Shown here piece after piece: positions 24,101-39,100 of a stretch of DNA of 64,000 nt. The position numbers were made by a program, and so were the translations under genes. The notes under the pieces were generated by a model, which ran no database searches, was not told where the DNA came from, and saw nothing but the letters and a program-made list of their open reading frames with translations. How positions within the stretch are numbered: the first letter of the stretch is position 1; every line of letters begins with the position of its first letter. The stretch lies in contig NC_133156.1 in assembly GCF_040802235.1 (NCBI RefSeq), positions 116,466,173-116,530,172 of the forward strand. Reading direction: 5' to 3'. This DNA is from Manis javanica. Taxonomy: Eukaryota; Chordata; Mammalia; Pholidota; Manidae.

Positions 24101-27100
24101 CCTAGCTACTAGGTCAAAACATGACCAAATGTACATGAAGGTATAAACATGTCAGAGCCTATCTGTAAATGTACTCATCTATGTAATGTATTAACAAGAG
24201 ATAGGAATGTAGACAGTAACAATGAAGTTTCACTACAATTAGGACTTCATAATTTATAACCTTTAGTAAATAATCACAAACCATGTTTTACATATTTCCT
24301 TTAAAAATATAAAAATTGGTGAAGTGTGACATTAATTTCAAAGTTGATACTGATTTTGCTTTTAAAGCATCACTATTTCAACAAACAAGTATTATAGAGA
24401 CAATGTGAACTCAGCCTGCATATTAGAAAATACAGGAGAGGGCTTCTGTGTTACTAAAAAAAAGTAATTTAGACGCAAGACTGAAGTGAATGTGGAAAAA
24501 CATACTTTTAACATAAATTATTTGCTAATTACCTGTATGCTTTCGAAGATGCTCTTTAAAATGTCCAAAGTGGTCAAATTGTTTCTCACAGTACTGACAT
24601 ATGTGAATTTTTTTCCCAGTTCTTTGCTTCTTACTGACTCCACCTTCTTCAAGGTGGTAACAATTGAGGTGCTGTTTCCATGCGCTCTCCCGAAGATACC
24701 TTTTATTGCATATTTCACATTTGAAACTCTCAGTGGAGTGTGATTTCATGTGTTCCTTAAAATGGTAAAACAATTTAAATGAACGGTTACATTTCTCACA
24801 ATGGAACAAGTCCTTCACATGTGACAGCTGAAGTTCCACAATTTCAATACCTTCTACCTGTTTGCTTGTGGGGTCAGATGCACAGCCATCTTCTTTAATC
24901 TGCCCTTTCCTATCCCCTTGCCGGTACTTGCTGGTAATATCCGCCAACAATGCCAGGGCGGAATCATCAGAGGAACCTGTACTCTGAATGTACTTTATGG
25001 ACTGCTTGGCAGAAGCCACTTCCTCTAACGTTTCGATGCCTTCATCTTCCACTTCAATTGTGCCTTCAGCAATTTCTACCTCAATTTCAACAGGTTCTGA
25101 TTCTGCAGATGGCAATGACTCAGTGATAACATTTGAAGTCTCTGCAATCTTCCTTTTTTTGGCCTCACTTTTTCCTGTAGCATTTTCCTCTAGTGGAGCT
25201 GAGTTTTCTTTGTTCCTGAAATACATAATGTATAAATTAAAAAGTCTATAAGATTAATCAAAATCTTAGAAGGCTTTTTGGAAGAAATTGATAAGCTAAT
25301 AAAATTTTTATGGAAAGACAAGTACCAAATGATTTCACTCATTTGTGGAGTATAAGAACAAAGAAAAAACTGAAGGAACAAAACAGCAGCAGACTCACAG
25401 AACCCAAGAATGGACTAACAGTTACCAAAGGGAAAGGGACTGGGGAGGATGGGTGAGAAGGGAGAGATAAGGGGGGGAAAAAAGAAAGGGGGCACTATGA
25501 TTAGCATGTATAATGTGGGGGGGGGCACGGGGAGGGCTGTGCAACACAGAGAAGAGAAGTAGTGATTCTACAGCATCTTACTATGCTGATGGACAGTGAC
25601 TATAATGGGGTTTGTGGGGGGTGCTTGGTGATGGGGGAAGTCTAGTAAACATAATGTTCCTCATGTAATTGTAGATTAATGATACCAAAAAAAAATTTAT
25701 ATGGAAAGGAGGAAACAAGATTAGAGGGCTTTTACTATCTGATTTCAACACTTACTATACAGCTATAAAACTGAAATTAAGACAATGTGATACTGGAGAA
25801 AGGAGACATGAAGATTAATGAAGTCCAGAAATAGACCCACACTCATACAGTCAATTGATTTCTGAAATAGGTTCCAAGGTTACTTAATGAAGAAAATAAT
25901 CTTTTGCCAGCAGTACTAGAAGTGGTATCTACATGGGAAAAAGAAACCTCAATCTTACTCTTATAAAATATACACAATGATTAATTCAAAAATAGATCAC
26001 AGACTTAGATGTAAGAACTAAAACTATTAAACTTTCAGAAGAAAACCTTTGTAACTAATATGAAAGATTTCTTATATAACATATAAGAAGTAGAAACCTT
26101 AAAAGCAAAAATTGATTAAACGGATTTCATCAAAATCAAAAACTTTTGCTCTCTGAAATATATAATACAGAAACCATTGCTCAGTGTATCTGGTATTGAC
26201 CAACCAGAAACTAAGCAAAATTGTTATTAACCATATTTTACTCACATGCTTTACCAGAATAGGTAAGTGACAATAAAAACTGTCTAGAAGGCAGGCTACA
26301 GACTGAGAGAAAATATCTGCAAACATGTATCTGTCAAAGGTCTTATGTAGAGAATATAAATAAAAAGATTTTCACAGTTCAATAAATTCAGTAAGAGAAG
26401 ACAACTATTGGAGAGAATTCTCCACATGTCTCATGTTTCTACACATCTTGCAAACTCACAGCTTTTGTTTCAGACTGTCTTTTCAAGGATGCCTGCAGTA
26501 AAGCCATCAACTTGGGAAGAGAGAGTATGGCTCCGTGTGGAGCAGAGGGCAGGTTGCTTATTGTCCATTATAATAATGTCCCTCTCTGGGACAAAAATGA
26601 GGCTGGTTGGCATGCAGCCCATTATGAGAGATTTGGGTTTCCTAAGCTGAAGATTCTTCATCTTTGATGTAAACCAGCTACATGTGCAGCATTTACCTGG
26701 GCCACTCTAAGTCACCCCTATGGGACTTGGGAGAAAAGGGAAAACTAGCATAAATATAAAGCTCATGCTGCTTTCTGTGAGAAAACCAAGTCTTTTCTTT
26801 CTGACCTAATAGCCCCATATTTTCTATTAGCATCCATGAAACTGTGGCAGTATAGCTTGTTAGCTTGCAAATAGGGTTAAATCTCAGCTATTTCACAGTT
26901 TGCCGGGTTTGGGCAACAAGTACAGGATGCTGAAAAAGAGGTGGCTTTCTGGAAGAGGAAGGATAAGGAGTCACAGAGCAAGTAATGGGATCTGTGGAAG
27001 TCCACTGCAGCTGGCAGCAAGCTTGCTGACCAAACTGTATGGTCAACTGGGCAATACATGGCCCTCCACTTTATACTATTAAGAGTTAAACTGTGTCCCC

Positions 27101-30100
27101 CCAGAAGTATGTTGAAGTCCTGACCCCTGATACCCGTGAATGTGACTTTATTTGGAGGTAAGTCTTTGCAGATATATAAGGTCATTAAAGTGGGCCTCCT
27201 CTAATACAACTATGTCTTTATAAGGAGAGGGACATTTGGAAACACAGAGGAGAAAGCTGTAGGAACAACAGAGGGAAGATGGCAATGGGAAGATGGAAGC
27301 AGAAACTGGAGCATAGGGCTACAAGAAAGAAGTTAGAAGAGGTAAGAAAGGATCCTCCCCTTGTGGCTTTTGAAGGAGCATGGCCCTGCCACACCATGAC
27401 TTAGGACTTCTAGCCTTAAGAATAATGAAACAGTTACATTTCTGATTTAAGCCACCAGGTTTGTGGAATTTTGTTATGGCAATCTAAGGAAACTAGAGTA
27501 CCTACTAATAAGGAAAAACTGGGAAGGTGGTTGCAGTGTGAGTACTGGGCAGTAAGTTCAAGGACAGCTGCTAGAATGGTTCCCTGCTTGTTGCAAACTC
27601 TCAGGGTCCGGTGGCGAAGGGGAGGACTTTCCTGCCAATCTGCCCCACCTCAATAACCAAGATTAAGTGGTGGTGGAGGTGGTGGAAGGTTCTGCCCTTT
27701 ACAGACAAGTTATTGTATCATGTACCTACACCAACTGTGACAGGAGGGAATTTGCAAGTGCTACTAACAGACCAGTTGAGTCATCAGAACTCCGGCTGTC
27801 CACCTGGGAGATGAGGGGGAACATAATGCTTGTCAAAAGAGAATGTCTACAGCTGGGCCATCTCAGGGTTCAGCCTCTCCTGCAGTCTGTCCTGTTCATC
27901 TTAGATCCGTTTGGGGATGACTATAAAAGGTCTCAGAGTTTTTTTATAGTGGGTTCTGGCTGCCATAAGGGTGCTTTGGTGCTCTTGGTGGGAGTTCTCC
28001 AAGACAAACTGCCACAGTGAGGCACTGACTAGTAAGAGTCTTCCTGCCCAACTGGGTTTACAAAGCTGATGCAAATGAGTCACTGCAGAATGAGAAAAGA
28101 ATCCAAAACAATATAAATTCTTGTGGTCAGGCCTGCTGAATGGCACCCCCCCAACTTTATATTAAACCAGGCAAAAGCATAAGAGATGTTATCATGACAA
28201 GGGGCAGCCAATGTCCAGGATTAAGGTACACTGTTTTCTAAAAGGCTGCCGCTATAGTCTGAGTCAGCCAAAAGGCATAAACCTCATGGCCCCAACTGAA
28301 AAGCAGTGTGGGTGAGGCTGTTGAATCAAAGAGGTCCCCAAAACTAAAACAGACAGTGTAGTAATGATGGCCTTGTCTGACAGAGGGCTGTAAGTGGGCT
28401 GAATTCAGTGGAGTGTTCAGTAGAGCTATGCGCAGCTTTTGTGCTGCTTGCAACCAAAAGTAAGTGTGCCCTGCTCACTGGCAGTGTCGTCACTTTCTCC
28501 ATCTACATCTCTTCCTCTTCTACCTTCCTTTCCCCTCTACCCTGACTTCCCCTGCTTGAATAAAGATAATTAGGGGTGGAGCTGAAGTTTCCCTGTTCCC
28601 AAGGGTATATAGTGAAGAGGGAAATATCCTGAGGGAAACTCAGGAATAGGAGGGACTCAAACTTTCATGGCTCTGTGAAGATTCAGGTGCCCAACTCCCC
28701 ATCCCATCATGGGGAAAGGAGTCACCTGCACTCAGCTGGCGGGGTGTGGGCAAGGTTAACAGTGGGAAAGGGAGGCTGTCATGCCCTGTGAACAGAGCTG
28801 GTTCCACACAGTGTTGCTGCTTTGTCATATGAAAAGTGCAGCAGGAATTGGTATGGAATCTTTTCCTTCTCCATCCCGCAGTACTTACGGGATCCACAGA
28901 TGGATAACCCCAAGTAGGAAGAGCCACAGGGAGAGAAGAGCTGCCGGAATAAACCCTCAGACATTTGTCATCAACAGCTGGGTCAGAATACAGCTCAAGT
29001 GTCTAAAATTTATGATGTCTAAAATTTACACTATATTCCTGATGTCCTGTTGACTGGCAAGTCAGGTATCTGTCTCAAAGGCCCTGACTACAGTGTTATC
29101 ACCAGCAGGGGTTGCTGATAAAACCCAACAAAATTCAGGAGCCTGATAAATAAAAGCTTCTTGGGACTATGAAGGTGGATTCACAATACTCAATCCCTCC
29201 AGCAATGAGAGAAAATTACTGTTTTTTCAGCAACTCCCTCTCCCCACCAAAAATGAGGCCCATCACCTTATTGGATTTTTTGGGTACTGAAGACAGTATA
29301 TGTCTCACTTTGGCATTCTACTTTCTTCTTTTTATCTGTAAATTGGCAACTTTTAAGTGGGGCTCCAACAAAGAGGCTGCACTGGAAACTGTCCATCAAG
29401 TTTTGGCACATTCTCTCCCTTTGAGCTACAAGTCTCACTATGATGCTTTTGCTGATAAGCGCTTCTGGCAAAGGACCTCCACTTCGAGGTATTCTTTGTC
29501 AAAAGGTATGGACTCATCAATTCCCTGACATGGCTACAAGGTGCACTCCCTTAAAGGACTGGTTTGCTGTTAGGCTCTTGCTGAAACTGATGCCTGATCC
29601 ATGGAGGCTTTGAGGCTCTCTAGCCTAATACCGACATTTGGGAGCATGTCAACTAGGACTTCAAGGCTAACTAGCAAGGTAAGATGTGCCCAGGAGCACC
29701 TGTCAAACAAACATAATCTATTCAAGAAAAGAGTTCATCTCTTAGCTTTACATGAAAAAGTGATAGCTCCCCAACTCTGTTGCCCAAAGAAAGCCACCAG
29801 ATCAATGGGGAATCTGGTTCACTGATGGTTTGGCTAAACTGAAGCCTCTGTTCACTGGGCTTCTGCAGATGCTCAGCCTTAGCACTAACTATGCAAAACT
29901 GGAAATGGATATGGCCACTCTGCTCAGAAGGCAGAACCCAAGGCTGTTTCAGAGGTTTGGACATTCTCCACAACGAATCTTGTTAAATTTTTACCAACTC
30001 TTGGGCTGTTGCCAATGGCCTAGCTGTTTGGAAGACATGGAAATCTTGACAGATTAGATGCCCATCTTTAGGGACACAACTGTGGAAACAAATTGCAGCT

Positions 30101-33100
30101 GTTCATTGAACTATGTGGATCCCTAACTTAGATGCCCATGGTAAGGGCCTGTTCCCTAATGATACCAACTGCTGATTGAGCCTGCACTGCCCAAACTTCA
30201 CTGACACCTATTAGATTCAACATTATGCTCAACATGGTTTCCTATCCCCCATCAGAGATTGAGCAGAAAGAAAGGGACCCCATGTTTCTAACATGAAGCT
30301 GCCAGGACACACCAGACTGCTGACACCTGCCACATAGTGGCCTGTCTGTCTCATGGTGAAGGAGGCTGCACTGCTCAGGGGTGAAGAGGCTGCACTGTCT
30401 GTGACTGTTCGCAGCAGACTGACCACACTGGACCTCTGACCGCAACTACTGTTGATGCCCCACCTACCAACTCCCATTTTCTGGGCTATATATACTGCTG
30501 CTGTTTAACAGTCTGATCAGCTGGTTCTCATCACACGATTGTGGCCCTTGAGACTAGTCTGTGTCATGTATTTAGCTTTCTGGACAATCTGCAATCTGAT
30601 AATGATGCACCAAATACTCAATAATTGGCTGATAGTCAAGGTATTAATGAAACTTTCAAGCTCCCTACCACCCACAGATACGGATAACGCAGAGCACTGC
30701 AACAGCCTCCTTAAAGACTGACTCAAAAAGATTTCTGACTCTACTTTCCTCACCACTTCCTTGTCCAAAAATCTGAGTAAGGCAGTCTGCTCACTGAACT
30801 CAGCTGTCTCCAGAAAGGGATCACCTCTTCTTGGCTCCTTCCTGGGTAACGATGAAGGAAAAAAGGGTGGGAAGTGATATAAACCTAACTGGAAATTTAG
30901 GCTTCTGTCCAGACCATTCTCAGACATGATCCTTTTTGACCCCCACCCAATGACAACCCTGGGAGAGCCTGGTTGGTACCACTTCCAGGCAGTAGCCTGG
31001 TCACAATGGTCTAGCAGATTCCAACTTAATTCTAGTTTAGCCATCTGGTGTATCTTGCTGAACTGACATCTTAGATCTTAAAAATAATGACCACTTGGTT
31101 GAGTATACTGCTTGCTAGGTACACTTAGGGAGGTCCTTGTGAGCTAAAATGGAAGACACAATGGGTCTCTAAATTTTATAAAAATGCCCTGTCCCTGACC
31201 ATTGCCAGGGAAAGGTCTAGGTAAGAGGAGGGGGTGACTGGAAAACAGGTGGCATTATAGCCACTAGAATGGGACACGCTGATTCTGTGGGGGTGCAGGG
31301 AGAACAACAACACTGCACCTGAGGAGAGAACTCCATAGACTCCAGGAGGTATGGAGGAGGAAGCGACATTAACGACTTTTGTCCTTCAGAACTGCCCGTA
31401 GAGAGCCTTCCTCAGATAGGAAAATGCTCTGATGAAGCTCTCCCTGGCTGTTGCAAGCAACTTTAAATTGATTGCTGTATCTGTCATCCCCTGCCAGATG
31501 GCTCTGACCAGTTTGATCACCACTTCCCTTAACTTTACTAGGAAGTCTTTTAAGAAAGTAGGGGGTGGGCAAGTTCCTGCACGTCCCATACGAAACACTA
31601 GATGTTTGGCCCCTACCATTCCCAAAGCTGAGGCACAGTTCATGGCGTGGATGATTGTCACTCAACGTGACAGAGGAGCCTGAACCGACTGCCCTCACAG
31701 TTCCTGCAAAACCAAGGACTAAGCTCAATCATTCTAACTGAAAAGGGGAGGCCACACTGGAGGCAATGTCCCCTGTGTTCCCAACTGATCAAGACACCAC
31801 TTTGTGGGTCCAAACAATTATGAACACTTTCTTTCCAAAGAACCTATATGCCCTTGGGACTATATTTCTTGTGTGGAAGTCAGGTACTCACTTTCTAAAA
31901 ATATGACTTGCACCTCAGGGGCAGGTAGAAGAGACCATCCAGTGTTTAAGGAAACACCACTAGATCAGTTTACTTCTCATGATTGTGGAAGTATCTCCAA
32001 ACCAAGGCTACCCTTGGTTACTGGAGGACTGACTGATTATTTTTGTGTGCCCTACAGGCAGTTTTCCCTATGATGGAAATCATCCAAATAAAAAGGTGGT
32101 ACAAAATTTGTGCCCGACTGAAGCTGATGTGACCAATGACAGCAGTTGGGCTCTAGAAGGCATTTATGTCAGCCTCAAATCATTTGCCAGGGTTATTATA
32201 GATGACATACTTGCCCTAGACTTCCTCCCTGTGGGCTAATGTGGAGACTGTGCAATTGTTAGAACATCTTGCTGTACTAAGATTAATGCTTAGGGCTAAG
32301 TGGAAAAGTCAATACAGAAACTAAAGGAGGAAACCACCTGGCTTTCTGAGGATTTGTTCAGTTGGCTGAGTCCAGGACCTCAGAGGAATGGGTACATGGT
32401 TAAGCTCAGCACTGCAGGGTGGCCACGTCCTGCTGCTCAGAGTTCTGATAATTGCCTTAATTAAATCCAGTGTGAGAAAACTGAATGGATTAGTTCAGTC
32501 CCTATTGGTCAGATTAACCAGAGCAGTCATAGAGTGATGTACTCATAATAAAATTCACCAGTAGTTAAAATAATACAGAAGCAAGGATATTCTTAGGAGA
32601 CAACTCTCCAAGAATCCTTCATGTTTCTGCATGTCTTGGAGACAAAGACACTGGTAGCCTTTTGTTCTGGACTATCATTCCAAGGTTTGTAGGACAAATA
32701 GCCTTAGAAGATAGAGCCTGTCTTACTCCAGGGTGGAGGACAAGTTCATCTACTGACTTCATTTATTGTCCAGTATAATAAAGATAATGGCCCCTCTGGG
32801 ACAAAGGTCAGGCAGGTTTGCTTAGAATGTATTATAAAAGATACAGGTTTCCTAAAGCTGAGAGTTCCTCCACTGTGATGCAAACCGCTGTGAGCACAGC
32901 ACACACCTAGACCACCATGTCATCCCAGTGGCACTTGGGTGAGGGGTAACATACGTGTGCGGCGGTTGGGGAGTGCGGCAGTGCCAAGAAAAACTGATAC
33001 ATACATGAAGCTTATGATGTGAGAGAAATAAAGTTCTTTCTCTCTGACAAGAGTCTCATGTCTTCCACCAAACTGTGGCAGGCTAACTTATTAACTTGTT

Positions 33101-36100
33101 AAGGATAAAATCTCCGACGCTTCACAGTTCTTGACAATAACCCAATTTTTAAAATGGGCAAAAGTATTTTAACAGACACCTCACCAAAGAAGATATAAAC
33201 AGGTGACAAAAAAGCACATGAAAAAATGTTCAACATCATTAGTCATCAGGGAAATGCAAATTACAACCACTATGTACTTACCAGCACAGCTAAAATGAAA
33301 AAGCCTGGTCATACCAACTATTATGAAGAGTATACAGCAACTGGAATTCTCATACACTGCAGATTGGAATGTAAAATGGCACACCATTTTGGAAAACAGT
33401 TTGGCAATTTCTTAAAAAATTAAACATGTTCACCATACAACCCAGCTTTTTCACAATTAGGTATTTACTGAGAGAAATGACAGCTAACATTCAAAGACAG
33501 GTACACAAATATTCATAGCCACTTTAACTGTAATAGCCAAAAACTGGAAACAATCTGAATGCCCATCAATAGGAGTCTATCCATATAATGGAATATTATT
33601 CAGTGATAAAAATGAAATAGTAATACCCACAACATGGATGCATGTCTAAAACATAAGTAAGCTAAGTGAAAAAAGTCAAACTACACAGTTCCTATTGTTT
33701 AGAAACAATCCATTTATATGAAATTCTAAATACAATAAAACTACAGTGATAAAAATCAGACCAGTGGTTGCCTGTGGATGGGGATCAGGGTCAACTAGAG
33801 TCATAAGGAAACACAAGGTGATGGAAATGTTCCCACATCTTGACTGTGGTAGTCATTACACCACTACATACAATTTAAAAAACTCAATTTACCTACACTA
33901 AAATGGGTGAATTGTATTCTATGTAAATTACACATCAACAGGCTGGGGAGGAAAATCTAAAAGGCAACTGCTGCTTCCTAATAATTAACAAGAACATTTT
34001 CATACCCAACTTTAAAACAATGATGGAATTCCAGCAAAGCAAAATAGGTCCTAGTATTTTTTCAGTGTCATTTCAAAAAAGTTTACACTATATTCCAAAA
34101 ATACTTGCATATGGCAAATGTGAGAAGAGCACTTCATTCACCTTCTGTATCTGCAAAATAGTTATGCAATAATTTTCTCATTATGAAGTAGCCTTAACCA
34201 GTCATTTAACCATAACTAAACTACTTGTATTCCTAAATTGTATCATTATAAATAGCCAATATGCAATACTGTTTTCTTCTTGTCTTTAGAGTATACTGCA
34301 TACCTAACTGGTTCAATAACAATTCAACATTTTACTGTATTTATACTGAAGAGCACTGATGGTTATAATTACCGTAAGGCTCCAGTCTTACCATAATAAG
34401 TCCTTTAAAAGGTTCTAAACTAGCATGTAAAAACAGCTGTAGCTGGGTTGTCCTTCCCTCCCAATGACCATAGAGATGAATTCAATTAAATGCCTCATAA
34501 ATCCAACCTAGGCCACTGTCCTAGAACATATTCCATTGCTCTTTTGCCAAGGACTTTCCCCACAGAAAGACACTACTCACTTATGTACAGCAAAGGAACC
34601 ACACAGACAGAACATTTTTTTTAGAAGTTTCTCTCCAGGATTTAACCACAAATCAGGTATTGTCCCATCCATATATATTCCCCTTAATCAACCTCTTTTT
34701 TGAGAAGTATGACTTCATCAGGTATACATTCTCACACCTCTTTTCTGCAGGAGAGTACTGACCTGGTTTTAACTGGTATGTACCCATCCATCCATCCACA
34801 AATATTTACTACACACTGAAGTGCTAGGCACTAGGCATCAGAAACATATATATACAGCAAGCTCTCATCAGAAAAGTTTAATCATGACCCGTCACTAAAC
34901 TGATTAAAAGCTCATTAGGAAAAACCGTACTTATGGATGATTATAGTTATATTATGTCTTATTTTAAGTTGTGTTTTTTGGTTAAACCTCACCAGAGAGT
35001 AAGACCAAAACCACTATGCCCCATTTGACACTCAGTTTACTGAACTGAACTTCAGTGCCATGCTAATGATCTAATGACTATCATAAAAACAGAGCCAGGA
35101 GATAACAGTGGTTCATTTAGTGTATTGTGTCAGACACCATGCATTACACTTTACATGCATTAATTCATTTAACCCTCACAAATAATCTTGTGGTAGGTAC
35201 CAATATTATCACACTTCCCCATTTGACAGATGAGGAAACTGAGCTGCAGACAGAAAGGTGAGTAACTTCACTAAGGCCACAAAGTAGAGCTATTAGGTAG
35301 GGTATTACCCAGGCAGCCTGACTCCAGAGCTCTCGTTCTTAGTTGCTATATTATAATGCCACTATTCATTATGTAAGATGTTGAGTCTCTGTTCATCATA
35401 TCATTTAGTGTTTTCGTAACACTTCCTACAGGAAATTTTGTATTTTAATACTAGGAATGTCTCCTAATATTGATTTGCTCTCATCTTATAACCATGAATA
35501 ATGTAACTGAGATTTTTTTTTTCTCTCTTTACACTAGGTACTTCTGGAAGCTAGATTACAGAGTAAATGACATGCATTCTGGTTACCATATTCTAACTTC
35601 ACTGATTATCACTCCCATCTGGTCTATTTATCTGCACCAATTTCCTCACTTATTTTTAAATAGCACTATATGTCAATCTTTGTAAGCTAAACCATTTTTA
35701 GAATAAAGCTTGGTACAAATTATTGGCAAACTGAACCTAGAGAACTCCTTAAAGATGCCCCAGTTCTTACTGTGTCAGATACAAAAGATGCTACTTTAGT
35801 TATCTCAGCAGTTTTTACATAAAGACAAGAAAATCCAGTGTGAGGAAAATAACAATCAGGGAAATAACAATTCTTAATTTAAAAAAGTCAGGTTTTCATG
35901 ACATGACATACAAATTCTTGACTAGCAGTCAGGGTGAACACTACTGAATATAAAGAAATAAATAATTACCTGACTTCAAGGGCTTTGATAGCTTCTAACA
36001 TTTGTAGAAACTCTGCTGCTTTCCATACATCATTGGCTTCTTCTTCGCCTTGTATCATTAATTTTGCTGTATATGTGAACTCAATTAAATGACGAAAGGC

Positions 36101-39100
36101 CATTTTACTAACACCTGTAAAAAAAACGTGCACTGATTCAAAACTTGTAACATTTAGTAATGAAAAGAAAAAAAGCCCAGTGTTTGCAACTTTAGTATGA
36201 ATTATTCCTGAAGATTATTCCTTGACAGAATTCTCATTTGTAGTATGGTAAGACTGTAGTGAAATCCAGCACTAACTAGCAAACAATTTTAAGATCTTTC
36301 TTCATCAACTCAGCTCTGTAGTTTGCTTTCCACTCTGCCTTTATTTCAAGGCCCTTCACATTATTTTTCTATTTACTATTTTCCCTTCCAAATTTTAAAC
36401 TATATCAAACACACACTACATAGATAACCTTGAACAAACTCCTCACTTTCCAAGAGCTTCTTTGCCTTACATTAATACCTTCCATCCCGAATGCTTAAGC
36501 ACTTTATCTCTAATTGCATAAATCCTATACCACCCTTGAAAGCCCAATTCTAATGCCACATCTTTAATGAAACCTTCAATACTTCCTCCAGACTGAACTC
36601 TGAACCTGTTCTGATCATTACAATTCACGAACATCTCTTGACTGTAAGCTACTTGAGAGAAATATTTTGTCTCTGTACATTCACCTCACAGTACCTAACA
36701 CAATGCTTCTTAAAATACAGGCACATAACTTAGGAATAAAGTCACTTTCGAAATTAAGCTTCAAAGATTCCTACTTTTCTTTGCTTCAAAAAGCTACTGA
36801 CAGGAATGGAGAAACAACTTTTAACATTTTTATGCTAAGAATATTATGCTAAGAAAGACCAAGTCCAAATTGTACACGATATGCACAATTCCAAACAGAA
36901 AACCATTTTTATGTTCTTCTCATCAACTTTATACACCTAAATGTGGCCTTCAGGACACAGTAAAATAAATACTGGTCGAATAGCCACCACTGTCTATGTA
37001 AAGAAAGGATTATCATTCAGAACGTTCAAATTTAGTCCTAGCTCTACATGATCTATGTGATTTTGGGCAACTCAGAAACTCTAAGCCATAGCAGACTTAT
37101 GTTTAAATTGTCTGAAAGCAATCTAAATATTGAGAAACACCTTAAAATGTAATGTAATGTGACCAAGTTAATGTGCTACCAAATAAGCAAAAAAATAAAC
37201 CAAATTAGATTCACTGAAGGCTAATTTTATTTGGATCCCCCTAAATCTTTCTTACTGGTCTTTTGACAATGTTATTCTTTATCATATGAAAGTAGCTAAA
37301 GACAACTAGATTTTGCTGGAGTTTTAATCAAATGTCTAAAAGCACAACTCAAGTAATTCATTCATTCATTCATTTATCTATCTTACCTATTTATCTACTT
37401 ATTTATTTATTTATCTATCCATCTATTTATTTAATTATATATTTTTATTTTATCATTAATCTACAATTACATGAAGAACATTATGTTTACTAGGCTCTCC
37501 CCTACCCCAAGTCCCCCACACAAACCCCATTACAGTCACTGTCCATCAGCGTAGTAAGATGTTGTAGAATCACTACTTGCCTTCTCTGTGTTGCACAGCC
37601 CTCCCCTTTCCCCCACCCCCCACATTATACATGCTAGTCATAATACCCCCTTTCTTTTTCCCTACCCTTATCCCCAACTACCCTCCCATTTTTCCCAGGC
37701 CCTTTCCCTTTAGTAACTGTTAGTCCCTTCTTGGGTTCTGTGATTCTGCTGCTGTTCTGTTCCTTCAGTTTTTCTTTGTTCTTATACTTCATATATGAGT
37801 GAAATCATTTGGTATTTGTCTTTCTCTGCTTGGCTTATTTCACTGAGCATAATACCCTCTAGCTCCATTCATGTTGTTGCAAATGGTAGGATTTGTTTTC
37901 TTCTTATGGCTGAATAATATTCCATTGTGTATGTGTACCACATCTTCTTTATCCATTCATCTGCTGATGGACACTTAGGTTGCTTCCATTTCTTGGCTAT
38001 TGTAAACAGTGCTGCGATAAACATAGGGATGCATTTGTCTTTTTCAAACTGGGCTGCTGCATTCTTAGGGTAAATTCCTAGAAGTGGAATTCCTGGGTCA
38101 AATGGTAAGTCTATTTTGAGCTTTTTGAGGAACCTCCATACTGCTTTCTACAATGGTTGAACTAATTTACATTCACACCAGCAGTGTAGGAGGGTTCCCC
38201 ATTCTCTACAACCTCGCCAACATTTGTTGTTGTTTGTCTTTTGGATGGTAGCCATCCTTACTGGTTTGAGGTGATATCTCGTTGTGGTTTTAATTTGCAT
38301 TTCTCTGCTAACTAGCGATGTGGAGCATCTTTTCATGTGTCTGTTGGCCATCTGAATTTCTTCTTTGGAGAACTGTCTGTTCAGCTCCTCTGCCCATTTT
38401 TTAATTGGATTATTTGCTTTTTGTTTGTTGAGGTGTGTGAGGTCTTTATATATTTTGGATGTCAACCCTTTATCAGATCTGTCATTTACAAATATATCCT
38501 CCCATACTGTAGGCTACCTTTTTGTTCTACTGATGGTGTCCTTTGCTGTACAGCAGCTTTTCAGCTTGATGTAGTCCCACTTGTTCATTTTTGCTTTTGT
38601 TTTCCTTGCCTGGAGAGAGATGTTCATGAAGAAGTCGCTAATGTTTATGTCCAAGAGATTTTTGCCTATGTTTGTTTTAAGAGTTTTATGGTTTCATGAC
38701 TTACATTCAGGTCTTTGATCCATTTCGAATTTACTTTTGTGTATGGGGTTAGACAGTGATCCAGTTTCATTCTCTTACATGTAGCTGTCCAGTTTTGCTA
38801 GCACCATCTGTTGAAGAGGCTGTCATTTCCCCATTGTATGTCCATGGCTCCTTTATCGAATATTAATTGACTATATATGGTTGGGTTAATGTCTGGAGTC
38901 TCTAATCTGTTCCACTGGTCTGTGGCTCTGTTCTTGTGCTAGTACCAAACTGTCTTGATTACTATGGCTTTGTAGTAGAGCTTGAAGTTGGAGAGTGAGA
39001 TCCCCCCCCACTTTATTCTTCTTTCTCAGGATTGCTTTGGCTATTCGGGGTCTTTGGTGTTTCCATATGAATTTTTGAACTATTTGTTCCAGTTCATTGA

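Larger units (their letters stand above)
26409..33126 (+). mobile_element. Gamma-like ERV provirus, decayed, inside an old L1
   Basis: Two related LTRs in direct orientation (about 26409-26897 and 32594-33126) enclose 5.7 kb of defective internal sequence. Recognisable pieces in order are an RNase H-like WFTDG (about 29805-29830), further RNase H-like sequence with AVANGLAVW (about 30008-30035), an integrase-core-like region (30580-30725) and an Env TM region with a CX6CC-type cysteine motif (about 32160-32290). All are split by stops and frameshifts. The gag region was not recognised, and a MaLR-like LTR sits inside. Family placement as class I is inferred from the Env cysteine motif. Confidence 0.8.

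Noticed and set aside
37355..37445. Regularly spaced repeat as a CRISPR-like array
   Set aside because: It is a simple tetranucleotide microsatellite in mammalian DNA, without spacers.
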